DNA of 64,000 bases from Lepidodermella squamata (Eukaryota > Gastrotricha): the NCBI GenBank assembly GCA_047495785.1, contig JBLDXI010000056.1, positions 124,001 to 188,000 of the forward strand. The letters run 5' to 3'. The notes beneath the pieces were generated by a model that was not told the DNA's origin, did not search any database, and saw nothing but the letters and a program-made list of their open reading frames with translations. A program made the translations under genes and the position numbers. Of this stretch, positions 12,779 to 25,800 are shown piece after piece (the stretch's first letter is position 1; every line of letters starts with the position of its first letter).

Positions 12779-15700
12779 ATGGGAGGCAGCCATTCGAAGC
12801 ACTCGAACAACCACCTGCCCTACGATGACCACCTGCCGCAGTCGCCCACCTTCGACACGCTCGACAACCACCACCACCAGCCGGGCTCGAGCAGCGGCGG
12901 GCGAGAGACGCCCGTTCCCGCTTCGCATTCGAACGGCCACGTCAGCGGTGGCGACAACGCGAGTAGCAACAACGAGAATCTGACGACCATCGACGAGATA
13001 AAGGCGAAGGCGGCGCTGGCGAAGGACGGCCATCGGCGGCTCGATGAGCTGGCGCCGGAGAAGAAGGCGGCTCTGCTGGAGGCCTACTCGAAGATGGACG
13101 AGCATTTGCAGAAGCCGGGAAAGATTCGCGACAATCTGGAAAGCGCCGTCGAGTTGGCCATTGTCGATTTGAAGCGCAATTTTTTCAACGAAGAGCTGAC
13201 TGTTTTTCTAAGAGACCTAGAACCCGCGCTTCGCAGCAACACCGTCGAGTAAGTTTCGCACAACTTCAATTCAACAACCTACGAAAAAATTCTAGATCGC
13301 AAAAAATGCTTGATTCATTTTAGCGGAACCCAATTTCGGAATTCTCTAGAGGCCTGAGATCACTTTTCGGATATTTTTGCGGATTTTTGATTGACCACAA
13401 TAGTTCTAAATAAAATCACTAGTAAATTCAGCTTGCCATTCTCTATCAATCAGAGTGTTCAATTCAGAACTCATGTTTCGTCTAGACGTTGTAAAATTGT
13501 TGAAAAAATGACTCTTGGCATCTTTCGAGTTTTGTTCCGCAAAAAGCAAATTAGGTTCCGCTGAGGGGGCTTTTTTATTCGCAACTCTTCGAACAGTATA
13601 TGCTGCATTTTGTTTATTGTATTTCGAAAACAGCACTTTCTACAAAAAATGCAAACTTTCGTTCGTAAATTCGGCATTTTTCAAACAACATTTTCCAGCA
13701 CTTGATTTTCGAATCTGTACAAAATACAAAACTTGTAAGCCAATCGCAAATTTGACTTCGTTCGTTAGGCGAAATGGATGAGAAGAGTTCGACTCCTCGT
13801 GGACTAAAGCCGTTTTTTTCTTCTCATTTTCGCCCCGGCACTTATTATGTTCACAAGCATCCTCATTTCTACACTTTTATTTTTTATTCGATTTAGTAGA
13901 AAATAAAAGAGAAATACAGTATTTCTGTAGCGAATTTTCGAATGCAAAAAGCTGTAGCTGTATTTTTTGTTGCGAATAAAACCCCCCCAAAGAAAATTAG
14001 GGTTCCGTTAAAAGAATTTCTGCTTGATATTGGGGCTCAGCTGAACCCTGTGAATCTTCACCATGTACACAAAGTTGAGCATGTCTCTTGATGTTTTCGG
14101 GTTTTTGTTTCAGTTGGATAAATGAATTCATTGGACCGGACTGTAAACCGATTGACTTGCTAACTTCTTGCCTGCACGCGCTGCTCGATGCGATTCGAGG
14201 ACAACGGGTGAGACGCCGATACCCAGCTTCAACTTCACAGCGACTTCGCAGTACTTTCAAAGGTACGTCCGATTCAATCATTCATTCGTTTATTCAAGTT
14301 GGCAGCCTAATATTTACGTAATTAGTTTCACTTTCAGTGGAGGCGAATTTCAAAGGATACATTTTAAGCTTTATTACAAGTTTTCTAGAGTAAATCTTGA
14401 CTGCAAATTTTGAGCACCGAAAAACGAATGTTAGCACTAGTCGGTGAATTAATTGGCTGAAAAAAAATCAGGAGTGTTTCCCTAATTTCAGAAAGTTCGA
14501 TCTAGTTTTGGGACCTTCAGGTTTCCTGAGCTTTCCAACCCTAATTGCGTGTTTTTTTCCTCAAAGTTGATAAGGCCAAGGTATCTCAGCTTTCTCGATG
14601 AGATGTGATTCTCACTCTAATTTAAAGGCTGAATATTATGATCGAAGAATTTCGAATATTACGCAACCTGAAACCCGTTTGATCAGTTTGATCTTTGAAA
14701 TTACCGATTTTTGATGCCATGAATTGAATAACAAAGGCTTTCACATTTGATTTTAGACTCTTTAACCCTTAGCTCAGTGTTTAATTGTAATACCTTCTCG
14801 AAATCAAGCTGAGAAATTTGAGAAATATCTCTAAAAGAACCAGAAAATCCAGTTTACAATTAACAGATTTGAAACTGACAAGTGCTTATATACTTGGATA
14901 CAATTATTAATGGTCTATTTTCGTAAGATTCGAAGCCTCGATCGAATTGTCTGCCTAGAATCAGACGATTGAAGCCGTACGACATGGCGATAGATTACTC
15001 GAACAACGGTACTCAATGTTGTTTGTACTGTCAATTTATTATTTATTTTTTATCATTTGGGACTTTTTCGGTCTACTGTTCACCTAACCTTGTGTAATCA
15101 CTGTTTCGTGAAAAATCCTAAACGTTCCGAATTTAAAACCTAGTTTTCGTATTTTTTCTTGTGTAGTGAGGAGTGGTTTGAGGCGCAGTGGATCGAAACG
15201 GCTGTCGAAGCCCGAGCAAGATCTGAACGATGCCGTGGCGCTGTGCATCCGCTGTTTGAAGGCGATAATGAACTACCGCGATGGGTTCCACAAGGTGCTC
15301 GACCACAAATCGGCCATCAACTTGATCGTGTTGTCGCTGGCGTTGCGCGAGAGTTCGCGCGTCAAAGTGCTCATTCTGGAAATGCTGACGGGCATCATCA
15401 ACTTCGACGCGGTTGCCGGGCGCAAAATTGTCCTCGATGCGTTTGACAACATGAAAATTGTCCTCAACGAGCCGCATCGCTTTCACTTGTTGCTCAAAGA
15501 CTTTTCGGTGGCTTACAAGGCTGATATCACGTTTGCGGTTGGTTTATATTTCATATTAAATTTAATACCTTTTACAAAGCTATACACGGATGCACTAATT
15601 TGGTGTTATATACGATTGGTCTAGGGGCAAACGCTGCACATCTCTGTATCTTAGTAGCTCAACCGGCAATGATCAACTTTTGTTATCGAGTTATCGAATT

Positions 15701-18700
15701 TTTTATTTACCGAATATGTTCAGTTTCGATCAAAGACTAGCGAGTTCATCTGCATTTTGAAAATCTTTGAAAAGACCTTAGCTATACAGAGAATTACGCC
15801 TCAATATTCTCCTGGAGGAGCATTCGGCGTGTAAGCGCCTAAGATACATTTAGATCATGTTAACATGTTTTTGACTGATTTTCTTGCGTGGCGGCGAAGC
15901 TTGTCCGGGTAACTTGAACAGAAGCGTTAACTATTTTCGCTAACCAGAGCCTCTGTCACCCCAATAGAAAGGGCCATTAAAATGCGTTTATTCTTGATTC
16001 TGTGGACCTGCTATCAGCCTAGTGTTGCAAAACGTTAATCCAGCGCAGTGATTTTCAAACCGAATCTCTTGAAAATTTGATATTTTTTGAATGTTTTGTT
16101 TTTTGCAGATCACGTGCATTCGCTTCATCAACATCCTCGTCAATTTTCACGACGATCTGGCCGTTGCTGACTATTCAGCCCAGCGCATCGCCCTGCAGTG
16201 GGAGTTCCGGCAAAGCGGCCTCGAAGCTCTTTTACCGGTAAATTTTGCTAATTGAAACGTATCAATAAAAACCAATTTTGCCATGCTTGTTAACATTGTG
16301 TTCAGACACGATATCTGGAGAGTGACGTCGCGGTAAGGCTCTCTCGTTTATTGCCTAAACATGCGTCTGTTCGCTTTTGCTTCGGTTAAAGATATGGTTT
16401 AACGGGGCTAAGCTTATTTGTAACGTCTACCCTTGTCATTGTTCTTGTTTTCGTATTGCCTAGTGATTAAACCTTAACAGGCCTCATTTGGGCTTTTTAT
16501 ACTTGCCTTGCACACGTTTAGAAAAGGGCACCAAGCAATTTCTCTGGAAGTCATGGCAGACCAGCTTTCATACCCTGATTTTTACGAGATTTAATCAAAT
16601 TTAATCAAACAATTCCGAAATTCGACTGCTTTGAAATGTTTTCCGCATCCAAATTTCGCCAGAAGGAGGAAGGGCGGGATGGGGCCAAAGCCTAATACTC
16701 AAAAGTTCCAACTCGCCTCAAATATCGGCGAAATTAGCTAAACGACAACTTACCTCGCGCTTTAATCGTTTATCAATGAGCTTTTTAACTAAAAAATTGC
16801 GGTAAATTGATGAAAAATGTGATTTCTTCTATGATAGGAACGATTGGCCGAGGGCGAAACTGACCGATTGACGGCTGAAGTGCAGGCCTACGTCGAGAAC
16901 ATCATCGACGTGAACAGCCTGATTTCGGCCGCGGAACAGCTGGGCGCTCTACAGGCCGAACACGAAGCAGCCGCGCTACAACTATCACACGCCCGAGACA
17001 CGATTCGCGAGTTAGAAGTCGAATCGAAGGACAAGCAAATCGCCGCGGAGAAGCGAATCGCCGATCTCGTGGCCGAAGTCACGATTTTGAAGGAGAAAAT
17101 TTCGAATCTAGAGAAGAATTTGGCGAAGAAACCGGCGGTTATTGCGACGACAAGTGCGCAGATTTCGATGGTACCAGCGTCGCACGTGTCCAGCCTGCCG
17201 AAAAGCGACTCGCAGACGCAGATCCCACCCCCGCCGCCTCCGCTACCCGTGCTGACGAAAAACCCGTCGAATGCGAGCCAGGACTCAGCAGTCGGACCGC
17301 CGGTCCCACCGCCGCTCGACCCAGTCACCCTGGCACCCGGCGGGCCCCCTGCTCCGCCACCCCCTCCGCCGCCTCCCCCGCCGCCTCCAGCTATGGGCGC
17401 CCCGCCACCGCCGCCCCCTCCACCCGGTATGAAAGCACCACCGCCGCAGAGCACCCAACAGACGCGGAAATGCCCGGAGCCGCCGTTCGCGATGCAGCCG
17501 ATCAGCTGGACTGCCATCAAGGCGCCCCAGGCCCGGGGCACCCTGTTCGATAAAATGAACGAAGACAAGTTGTACGAAGTGTTGGACCTATCCAGCTTCG
17601 CCCATGTCTTCAAACTACCGACGTCGCCGTCGCATAACGGCTCGATGGTTGATTTGAACCAATCGACGTCGATCGACTCGATCGCCCCGCAATCGGCGAC
17701 GAAGCGCGGCGTCCCGCCCGGCACGCCCGGGGTCGACAGCCCAGCGGCGTCCCTGCCTGATACTTCGCACGTGTTGGACTCGAAAAGTTTTCAAAAAGTG
17801 GCGATTCTACGGCGCCGATTGCCGCACGACATCGAGTCGATAGTTCGATCGATCAACAATTTGGACGTTCGATTTCTGTCGTCGGAACACATTGATACGC
17901 TGCTGAAATTGGTGCCGGGCGAGGCGGAGATTGCGGCCTTTGCCGCGTGTGGCCTGCAGACGTCGGAGATGGGCTGCGATGAGGATCGGTTGATGTCGAG
18001 TTTGATCCACGTCGAGCGGTTGCAGCAGAAATTGGAGATTATGCAGTTCATGCTGGCGTGTGGCGAGACGATTCGCGCTCTCCGGCCGAAAATTGCGAGT
18101 GTGGCAACGGCGGCGAATGCTGTGCGCGCTTCGAAACGCCTGCACAAGCTGATCGAGGTCATACTGGCGCTGGGAAACTACGCCAATGTACGTTTTTTCT
18201 TAATGTTTCCAAATTGAGCAAAAATTGCAAATTACCCGCAAAATCGTGGAGATTTTATTTATTTCTCCTGATTGCTGAAATGCGAGGCGAATGGCCAGAA
18301 AAATGTTAGAAAAATTCGAAATGCCATCAAAATAGTACTCAAGTTAGCCATTTGTCGACGGTAAAAAAAATCCCGAGAAATCTGGCACAGAATACCCAAA
18401 ATTTCCGAACCAGTCATCATGCGGTATTTCAGTAAAATCGCGGAAAAGAAAAGGAATTGAAAAAATTCCTCTAAAAACTTAATTTGAATGAACAAATTCT
18501 GCAGAAATCAAACATTGAAAGATAGCAGCGGAAGTTGTTTTTATAATTACCCGCTCGAAGTTGGCGGTCCATTTTTCTTCTATTATCAGCGGCCACCCCT
18601 TTACGTGATCCGATTTTCAATGAGTATTTTGATGAGTTCATGATGAGTTGACCTCGGTATCCGGTGGTATGCGTCATCAACGTTGAACGATTTATGCAGA

Positions 18701-21209
18701 AAAACTAATAAAATAGTTCCTTGTGGCACGGCTTGCATGATATCAGTGATTTTGAAGCTTCGTCGAAAGTAGCGATTGAGGGGCATTCTTGCAGTGCCAT
18801 GAATTCAAATAGCGGTATTTGTGGCCGTCAACGTAGCGACAGACGTTTTCCTTCGTGTTGATAAATTCCAAATACTTAAAACTAAAGTGGATATCTTTGG
18901 TGGTCTACTACGACCCCCTCTAACCGGAACCAAAGGCAACCTGGGCGCCGATATAGTAGTGTCTTCGAGAGGAACGAGCTCAGAAGTAGTCGCAGTCGAA
19001 TTCGAAGCAATACGTTAGTATCACTCGAGACAGTCGCTGATGTTATCTTGTCGACCATGCCATGCTTGTAGGTTCGAATGTGCACCTCGACCCTGGCTTG
19101 GTTGGTTCGGCCCGAAATGGTTCCGAGTTTCCGCTTGTAAATGCTGCTCCACAAACGCAACATCGGGATGAGCTGGGGCTGTCTTTGCAGCGTTTTGATC
19201 ACTCGAGAACAGTGTAGCTCGTTCTCCGCTCCAGATCCGGCGAGTACGTGCGCCGTCACCGTTCGATCGCCAGATAGCATCGAGTTAGCTAAACGCTGCC
19301 TAGATTTGTGATGGTCACGTCATAGCAAATCCTGGCTGAGTGAATGGCAAGGTGGGCCGCCAACTTCTACGATTTGGGTATTTTTTAGAAGTTGACGGCC
19401 CACCCTCGGCCAAATCGGATCACATTAAGAGCTGGCCGCTGATAGATACAAGAAAAGTGGACCGCCAACTTCTGCCAGATTTGAAAATTGTAAACGTTAT
19501 TAAATAATTTGGAATTGAAATTATTTCGTATTAGAAAATTGAATAATTTACTGTTCTAGAAATGTTGCCCTGGATTTTAATTTTTTGTGACATTTTCGCT
19601 AGAATTTCTAACCAATTTGTTACCTGTACTCCGATTTTTTCTATTTTTTAGGCGTCATCTCGGCGAACTGCTGACCCGGCTTACGGCATAAAACTCACAA
19701 GTTTGGACCTGATAACCAATTACAAATCACCGAAGGACAAGTCGTACACGCTGCTGCACTACATTGTCGAAAATGTGACGAAACTCGTGCCGGAATTGAA
19801 AGATATAAAGGACGAGCTGCCGCAGATGGACGAAGCGGCCGGCGTTGATCTCGAGGCGATCAACACGGAAATCGCGTGGCTGAAGAAGTCGATCGAACAG
19901 GGCAAGGCTGAGGCGGCCGGGCGGCGAGAACCGCCCCAGGAATTGGTCAATTTCCTGCGCGAAAACGAGCGGGAAATCGAGCAGTTGGTGGCGGACAAAA
20001 GCTCGGCTCACGATGCGCTGCGCCAGGCTGCGGAGCTGTTTGGCGAAAATCCACGTACGTGCCAGCCGTCGACGTTTTTCGCCGTTTTTTCACGCCTCGC
20101 CACCAACTGGAAGAAAACCGAGGCGGATCTGGCGGCGCGGGCGAAGATTCGGCCAAATGTCCTCGCGAGGCAGACGACTGCGGTCGCCTCGAATGGGCGA
20201 ATTTTGGCATCGAATGGCGCGTCGAACCAGGCAGTTCAGCAGAACACGCCCTTGGACTCGAAGCTGCCTCAGTTGGGGCTGAATAAATCGGCGGTTTCGA
20301 TGCCGCGTGGCGGTGTCAATATGTTCGGCATGTCGGATGAGCTACAGGCGAAAATGACGAAGCAGCGATCGCGAGCCGAGGGGTCGAGCATTTCTTCGGC
20401 TTTGGCCAATTCGATGATAGCTGAGAGCGAAAATTCAAATTCGAATGCGTACGCGAGGCGGGAGACGTTGGAGGAAATAATTTCGAGTAAATCCAATTAC
20501 CCGTAAATTAAAAACAAATTCCGTTGAAATCGGAAAAATTCACGGGGATTTAAATCTGAGTTTATACGAAAAATGCCATATAATGGGTAAAATCGATTTT
20601 TTTCTTTTCATTTAAAAATAATAACTTCAAATTCTGATTGCTAGCAATGTGATTAGTTGAATTAAATCAAATTGAAAATTGAGTTTTCTAGCCTCAAATT
20701 TCATTTTTTGGGTTGCAAATTGGCTAGACCAGGAACAAGGGAAATTCACATTGATAAGTGATTGAAAATCAGAGTAATCCTTATAGCGTAGCGAAATTTG
20801 AAATCTCGGCTCCATAAAATTATTATTTTTCGATAAATTTTGGAACCGTAGTTAAGCCTCAGTTTTATCACATTTAATCAGAAAATTGAGCAGAATGTCG
20901 AAGGAAAATAGTTTGAATATTGTGGGATTTCCAGTGAATTTCTACTGAAATCCTGGAAAATTCTTAATAAAGCCATATTTTTATTCTTTAACATTTTCGC
21001 CTTTTTAATTTTACGTCATTTGCATCAGTTTTATTCTTCAATCTTTCTTTCGCACATTTTTTCAGGGAATGAATAGCAACTAATTTGATGTTTTGTTTCT
21101 TCCAGGTGTCAAGACGAGTCCATATCGCCGGCCCGTTCGAACTGGCAACCACGCGAATCACGACGGCGTCAGTCCAACAACGTCGCCTTTGCCTCCCCTG
21201 CTGTCCTAA
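12779..21209 (+). CDS. FMNL: Formin-like protein (FMNL/FRL class), seven exons, 1,135 aa
   Basis: Actin nucleator and elongator regulated by Rho-family GTPases. Exons: 12779-13248, 14114-14262, 15167-15537, 16109-16237, 16838-18187, 19652-20486 and 21106-21209; all phases agree. MGGSHSK at the start fits the N-myristoylation known for FMNL proteins. The GBD/FH3 region includes WINEFIGPD and CIRCLKAIMNYRDGF. A coiled coil follows QAYVENIIDV, then a proline-rich FH1 (about 17225-17445). FH2 includes the SWTAIK entry, GNYAN, the YKSP lysine position and GENPRTCQPSTFFAVFSR. The last exon supplies a DAD-like end, IISSVKTSPYRRPVRTG. QAYVENI and GENP...FFxxFSR favour FMNL over DAAM or Diaphanous. 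The exon 2 donor is at 14262; an earlier GT at 14208 breaks the frame. Confidence 0.93.
18557..19472. mobile_element. DNA transposon relic with terminal inverted repeats, in formin intron 5
   Basis: The left end GAAGTTGGCGGTCCA (18557) continues for about 60 bp through TATCAGCGGCCA to TGATCCGATTT. The same series reappears inverted at 19410-19472. A third and fourth terminus form a near-perfect 18-bp hairpin at 19351-19368 / 19387-19404. The block therefore reads as a main element of about 810 bp followed at once by a second mini-element of about 85 bp (19388-19472). No recognisable transposase; a 132-codon minus-strand frame inside (18882-19280) matches no family I know. Confidence 0.65.
20487..20971 (+). 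terminator. Alternative end of the formin transcript: in-frame stop and AATAAA
   Basis: If the last intron is kept, exon 6 reads past 20486 into SKSNYP and stops at 20504-20506. An AATAAA lies at 20966-20971, before the last exon. A short mRNA lacking the basic DAD tail (RRPVR) is thus possible. The spliced form restores the family C-terminus and is taken as the main product. Confidence 0.5.
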
Positions 21210-22801
21210 ACGTTGAAGCTGATGAATTATGATATCTAGGCTTGCCACTTATTGTTGCTCGTTTTTTCTTAAATTTCGATGATTTGCTAAACAAATCCGT
21301 GCCAGGATAGTGCCAGGATATTACGGCTTTTTACTTATTACACGAGTGCTAAGAACAAAAGCGCGGTTCTATACTACAATTGCTACTTCACTTTTTACTA
21401 TGACGCTAAAATTTCTATTGTATACTTCACTCGCGGAACAATGATGCTTTAAACCGGAAAATCGAATACTTGGTGTTGTAACCCCACTTTGAAATTGTCT
21501 CAATTTTTTCAGTATTTTTCTTCTTGCTAATTTTTAGGCAGTTGTGAGATAGTTTTACAGCACATTCCGTAGTATTTTTCACACAAAAAAAGAATAATTT
21601 TGCTCTTTGAAACAATAATTTTTTCACTCGCGTGTGGTGATATTGTGTCTTCAAGCTTAACTTTGCAATCGGTGGTAATTGATATGCGAAATCAGAAAAA
21701 TTGTGAATTATTCGGGTGACGGTGCTCATAATAACGTGATTCAATTTTTGATACGGTTGGTAAACTTAGCCTCTTATCTACCTATAACTGATTTGTCGAA
21801 AATTAGCCCATTACCCTATAACAGTTATGTCTAAGCACCCCTCATAATATTAGGCCAACAAATTCGTATACCACAAATCTATGCATAATTTTAGATTTCA
21901 AGGTTAAATTTCCCTTATATTCCGATTTGACGGACATTCATTATTTTGTGTACCAATTTACATATAATTTTTGTCTTTTAAATGGCTTACCCTGCTGATC
22001 GACTGATATGCACCTGACCTACTTATATTAATATACCTTATTTTTGAGGCACTTTGAAAAATATGCAAAATTATTATCGAATACTTGATGAGTAAAGAAT
22101 ATGCAAATTTGTGTTTAAATTGAGATAAAATCAACCCAACTCGTCTCTTGTTCAGTCTGCTTTTCAATCGATTTTTCTTTTGCCTTTTGTTGATACATAT
22201 GCCGATAACTGTGACTCTACCCTCTACCGTTGTTCTTATACTTCTTCTTATATATATGCAGAAAAAAGTTAAATTTTATTGCTACTTCTGGTGAAATTTA
22301 ATGTCCGCTATCGAATGTCTTTTATTCTTCTTATAACAAGGAATCACGATGTGATTCGGCTTTGAAAGAAACGAAAAAAATGATGCAAACAAAGCTTGAC
22401 TTTATACTATTAAAATTGCGAATTGTTGCAGTTTTCTTGACGGTTTTTGTTTTGAAGTCTTTTCTAGAGTTTATTCTCAGTGTTATATGCTCAGTAGTCC
22501 ACGATCCTGTTGAATGGAGAGCTGAAAGGAAGTAAACTACAGAAGGGGTTCGGGATGAAATGTTTTAATATCAATTATCTGAAGGTCTAACAGAAGACCA
22601 CTGAGATCGGTGAAATGCTAACAATTTAGTGAAATTCGGGAATTTGATTACTGGAATCGACGGAAAATGACCGCAAATGACCGTCGGGTTTCTGAGCAAT
22701 TTCGGGAAAGGAATGCTACTTCAAAGTCGCTGTGATGAAATCGAAAGTCCGCTAACCATTTGGCTTGATATTTAGTCGTCATTTTATTCTAATTTATTCA
22801 A
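21210..22801. other. Formin 3' flank and intergenic AT-rich DNA
   Basis: No coding region or structured element was seen. It presumably holds the formin 3'UTR and the NDUFAF7 promoter. Confidence 0.5.
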
Positions 22802-25800
22802 ATGAAGAGTTTGGCTAGAATCGCGAGAAACCAGTCCATCGCAAAGGTGAGCCGTTTTTATTGGCTATAGCTGCCTATTTGAATTGCAAACAAATTTGTT
22901 CAAGCCTGTTTTTACTGTAAAATTCTGGCGTATTTACGTTTGCGAAAAGTAATTCGGGAGTAATCAATCTTTTTCTTCATTTTTGACATGAATTTTTAAG
23001 ATCAAGCCTCGCCGAACATTGTAGATATGTTTGTGTCACCCCTAGGTCATCACCCGGTTTCCGAATCGAGATCTGTCGAACCTGTCACCAGAAGAGTTGA
23101 ATTCGCCGACTCTGGCCCGGCTGTTAGCTGCCCGGATCCGCTCAACTGGAGCCATGACTGTTGCCGAATTCATGCGTGAAAGCCTCATCAACCCTCAACA
23201 TGGGTATTATTCGCGTAAAGAGGCCTTCATCGGGCCGGACGGGTCGAAGGAGAGCTCAGATTTCATCACTTCGCCCGAAATCAGTTCGATTTTCGGCGAG
23301 TTGATCGCCGTTTGGATTGTGCATCAGATTCAGCAGCAAACGCAAGGCTCGCCGGTGAAACATGCCATCGATCTGGTCGAATTAGGACCTGGCACTGGTA
23401 TCATGATGAGCGATATGTTGAAGGTAAATACGAAAACATGCATTTTATTTACAATTTTACGTTATGGGCGGCTATATGGCATTCAGCGGGCCCTTCTGTA
23501 TGAAATCCGATGATAAGATTTCCGCATTACCTATAATATGTTTCTAAGCGGAAACACACTCATTCCAGATTTTTCTGAAATTTTACAAACATTATTTTGG
23601 AATTAGAAATTGAGTTTAAATTGTTTGTAAGTCTAAAGCCATGTATTATTTCTTGTCATCGTTGATCATCAGCTAGGCACCGTTGACCGTTGACCGTTGA
23701 CCGTTGAATAACTTGTGCCTTGACTAGAAAACATTAGGCAATCAATTTTGACACCGTGCACATTTTATCAATACTCGCGTATGCTGCGCACTGGAGCAAA
23801 AAAGCTCTTGAAGGGCCGCTACATTAATGACCATGGTATCATACATCGAATGGGCTGTCTTACGTGGAGTTGTGTATCCGAATTTATTGTTCGCGCGGTA
23901 ATACTTGACCAAAGTATCAACCCAAAAGTATCACCAGAACACAAAATTGATTGCGTCCTTTTGGGTGACCACGGTTGCAACACGACCTTGTTATCTTTCA
24001 AATCACCTGTTCTCCGGAATTTGCTAACCCGATATGATGTGAAATGGTCGAGCTTTGTGAATCCTTTCAACTTTATGGGCGCTTTGGTTATTATAATACA
24101 ACAATAATCGTTTCGTTTACGCATCTCATTGACTGAAGCGTCATTACCGTTTCCGGTTTTCAGAAGAGGGCGAAGGCAGGCAAAGAGAAATCCTTACCCT
24201 TCCCCACAGTTGAAGATCTTGCTTTGTTTTTGTTAGTAGTGAAATATAATTCCACAATTTCGAAACGTTCAACAGCTGTATATACCGTCGATAGCGGGGC
24301 ATCTTTAAAGGAAAATAAAAATCGGCTGAACGACCAATTTTGAGGCCGTAGCAAAGCAAAACAAATCGTGCCACGCTGCGTCATTAGTTGGCCAGTTTTA
24401 TCTTTACTACAGGGTGTTCAAGAAATATTAGGTGGGCTAGATCATGAAGAAAAAAGACAGCACGATTTAGCTGCGATATTTAGCGAATAGTTTTTCATTA
24501 ATTAAAATCTGTTGGGCTTTGTAAAAGATAGACGAGCCGTACCGACCAGGGAGTCGTTTCACAAACTTGGAATCACCGCCTGTCAGTCATTGCCAATTAC
24601 AGATTGAGAGTATTCACGGTGGCACTTCGGCTCAATTGGTGACAGAAACGGACGAAAAATCGCAGGATTCCCTTTTCTTTTGGACTCTGCGAGCTGAAAC
24701 GAATATAGAAAACACGGTGTTGAAATATAGCCAGAGGATTTCTGTCCGAACGCCCTTCGCAAACTTTTCGGCCAAATCCCTGTCGTTATTGGGCGAGATC
24801 TGCACATCTTCCTCATCGATTTTATCTGATGGGACTTGCCTAAGCATGTAACCGAGTGGTTGTAACTTCCTTGTTGTATTAATCTTTAGACAGTTTGAGC
24901 GTAGTCAATTAGTTATACCATGAAGGTCATCTTCAAGTAATAATTATAATACAGAATCATTTTTGACAGCCAAGTATCTAGTGGTATCTTCGGCGTATTA
25001 GATTAGTCGAGTTGAGCTTTTAAACTGGTAACTCGTTGAAGTAAATCGTGGTCCTATAACGAAGGCATGTGACAATGTATTAACTGTCGTGAACAACGTG
25101 TAGTTTGAAGTCGGCAATGATTTCAGCCGACTTGCGTTCAGTTTTTCCGGCCTGAATGTTTTAGATGCCAAATTAATCCAACAGCGCGGCATCAGTTAAT
25201 CATGCCTTAAGGCGCCTTGTTCAATCCTTTGAAAATAACCATCGGCGGTAATTTTGTGCCATTATTGTTCTAATATAAGCTCCCAATCGATTCCCAAGCG
25301 AGCACAGTAATACGGTATTAGCTTCTTCAGAGAAAAACGGTAACCATGACTCGATATAACACATTTCAGTTCTTTCCATAGAGAACAGAAGTTCAAATTT
25401 CATGAAATGCTCACATTTTTAGTGGTGATTTTTTTTTAATTTCTGTTACTTTAGACGATAGCGAAATTGGCGACGGCAAGCCCTGTGACGAAAGCCGAAT
25501 GGAACGTGCACATGGTTGAGGCGAGCCCGAAATTGACCGAAGTTCAACGTGGCAATTTGACCACGCAAGAACTGGCCGAAAAGTTTCCGCATATTCAATG
25601 GCACGATCACTTTGAATCCGCATTTCGAGCTCTGACAAGCAATGAAAACAACTCGAGTGTGTTTATCGGGCACGAATTTCTCGACGCGTTGCCGATTCAT
25701 AAATTTCAGAGGGTGGAAGCAGGCGGCAAGCAGGAGCAGGGCTGGCGCGAAGTTCTCGTCGATTTGGTCGAAGATAAGCCGGGCGACTTGGATCCGAAAT

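Noticed and set aside
13747-13810. Possible tRNA around GTTCGACTCC
   Set aside because: The B-box-like sequence is there, but the T-stem and acceptor stem do not pair.
14208-14213. Early GTGAGA donor for formin exon 2
   Set aside because: Using it gives phase 0, which does not match exon 3 (phase 1). The GTACGT donor at 14263 restores the conserved frame.
16888-17724. 278-codon minus-strand open frame across the formin FH1 region
   Set aside because: It is the antisense of the polyproline coding sequence, giving glycine runs; no independent gene features.
18882-19280. 132-codon minus-strand frame in the formin intron transposon
   Set aside because: It matches no transposase or reverse transcriptase known to me and lacks support as a gene; noted only as part of the element.
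12779-21209. Assignment of the formin to DAAM or Diaphanous
   Set aside because: QAYVENIIDV after the GBD/FH3, the GENP...FFAVFSR segment and the myristoylation-type start fit FMNL better.
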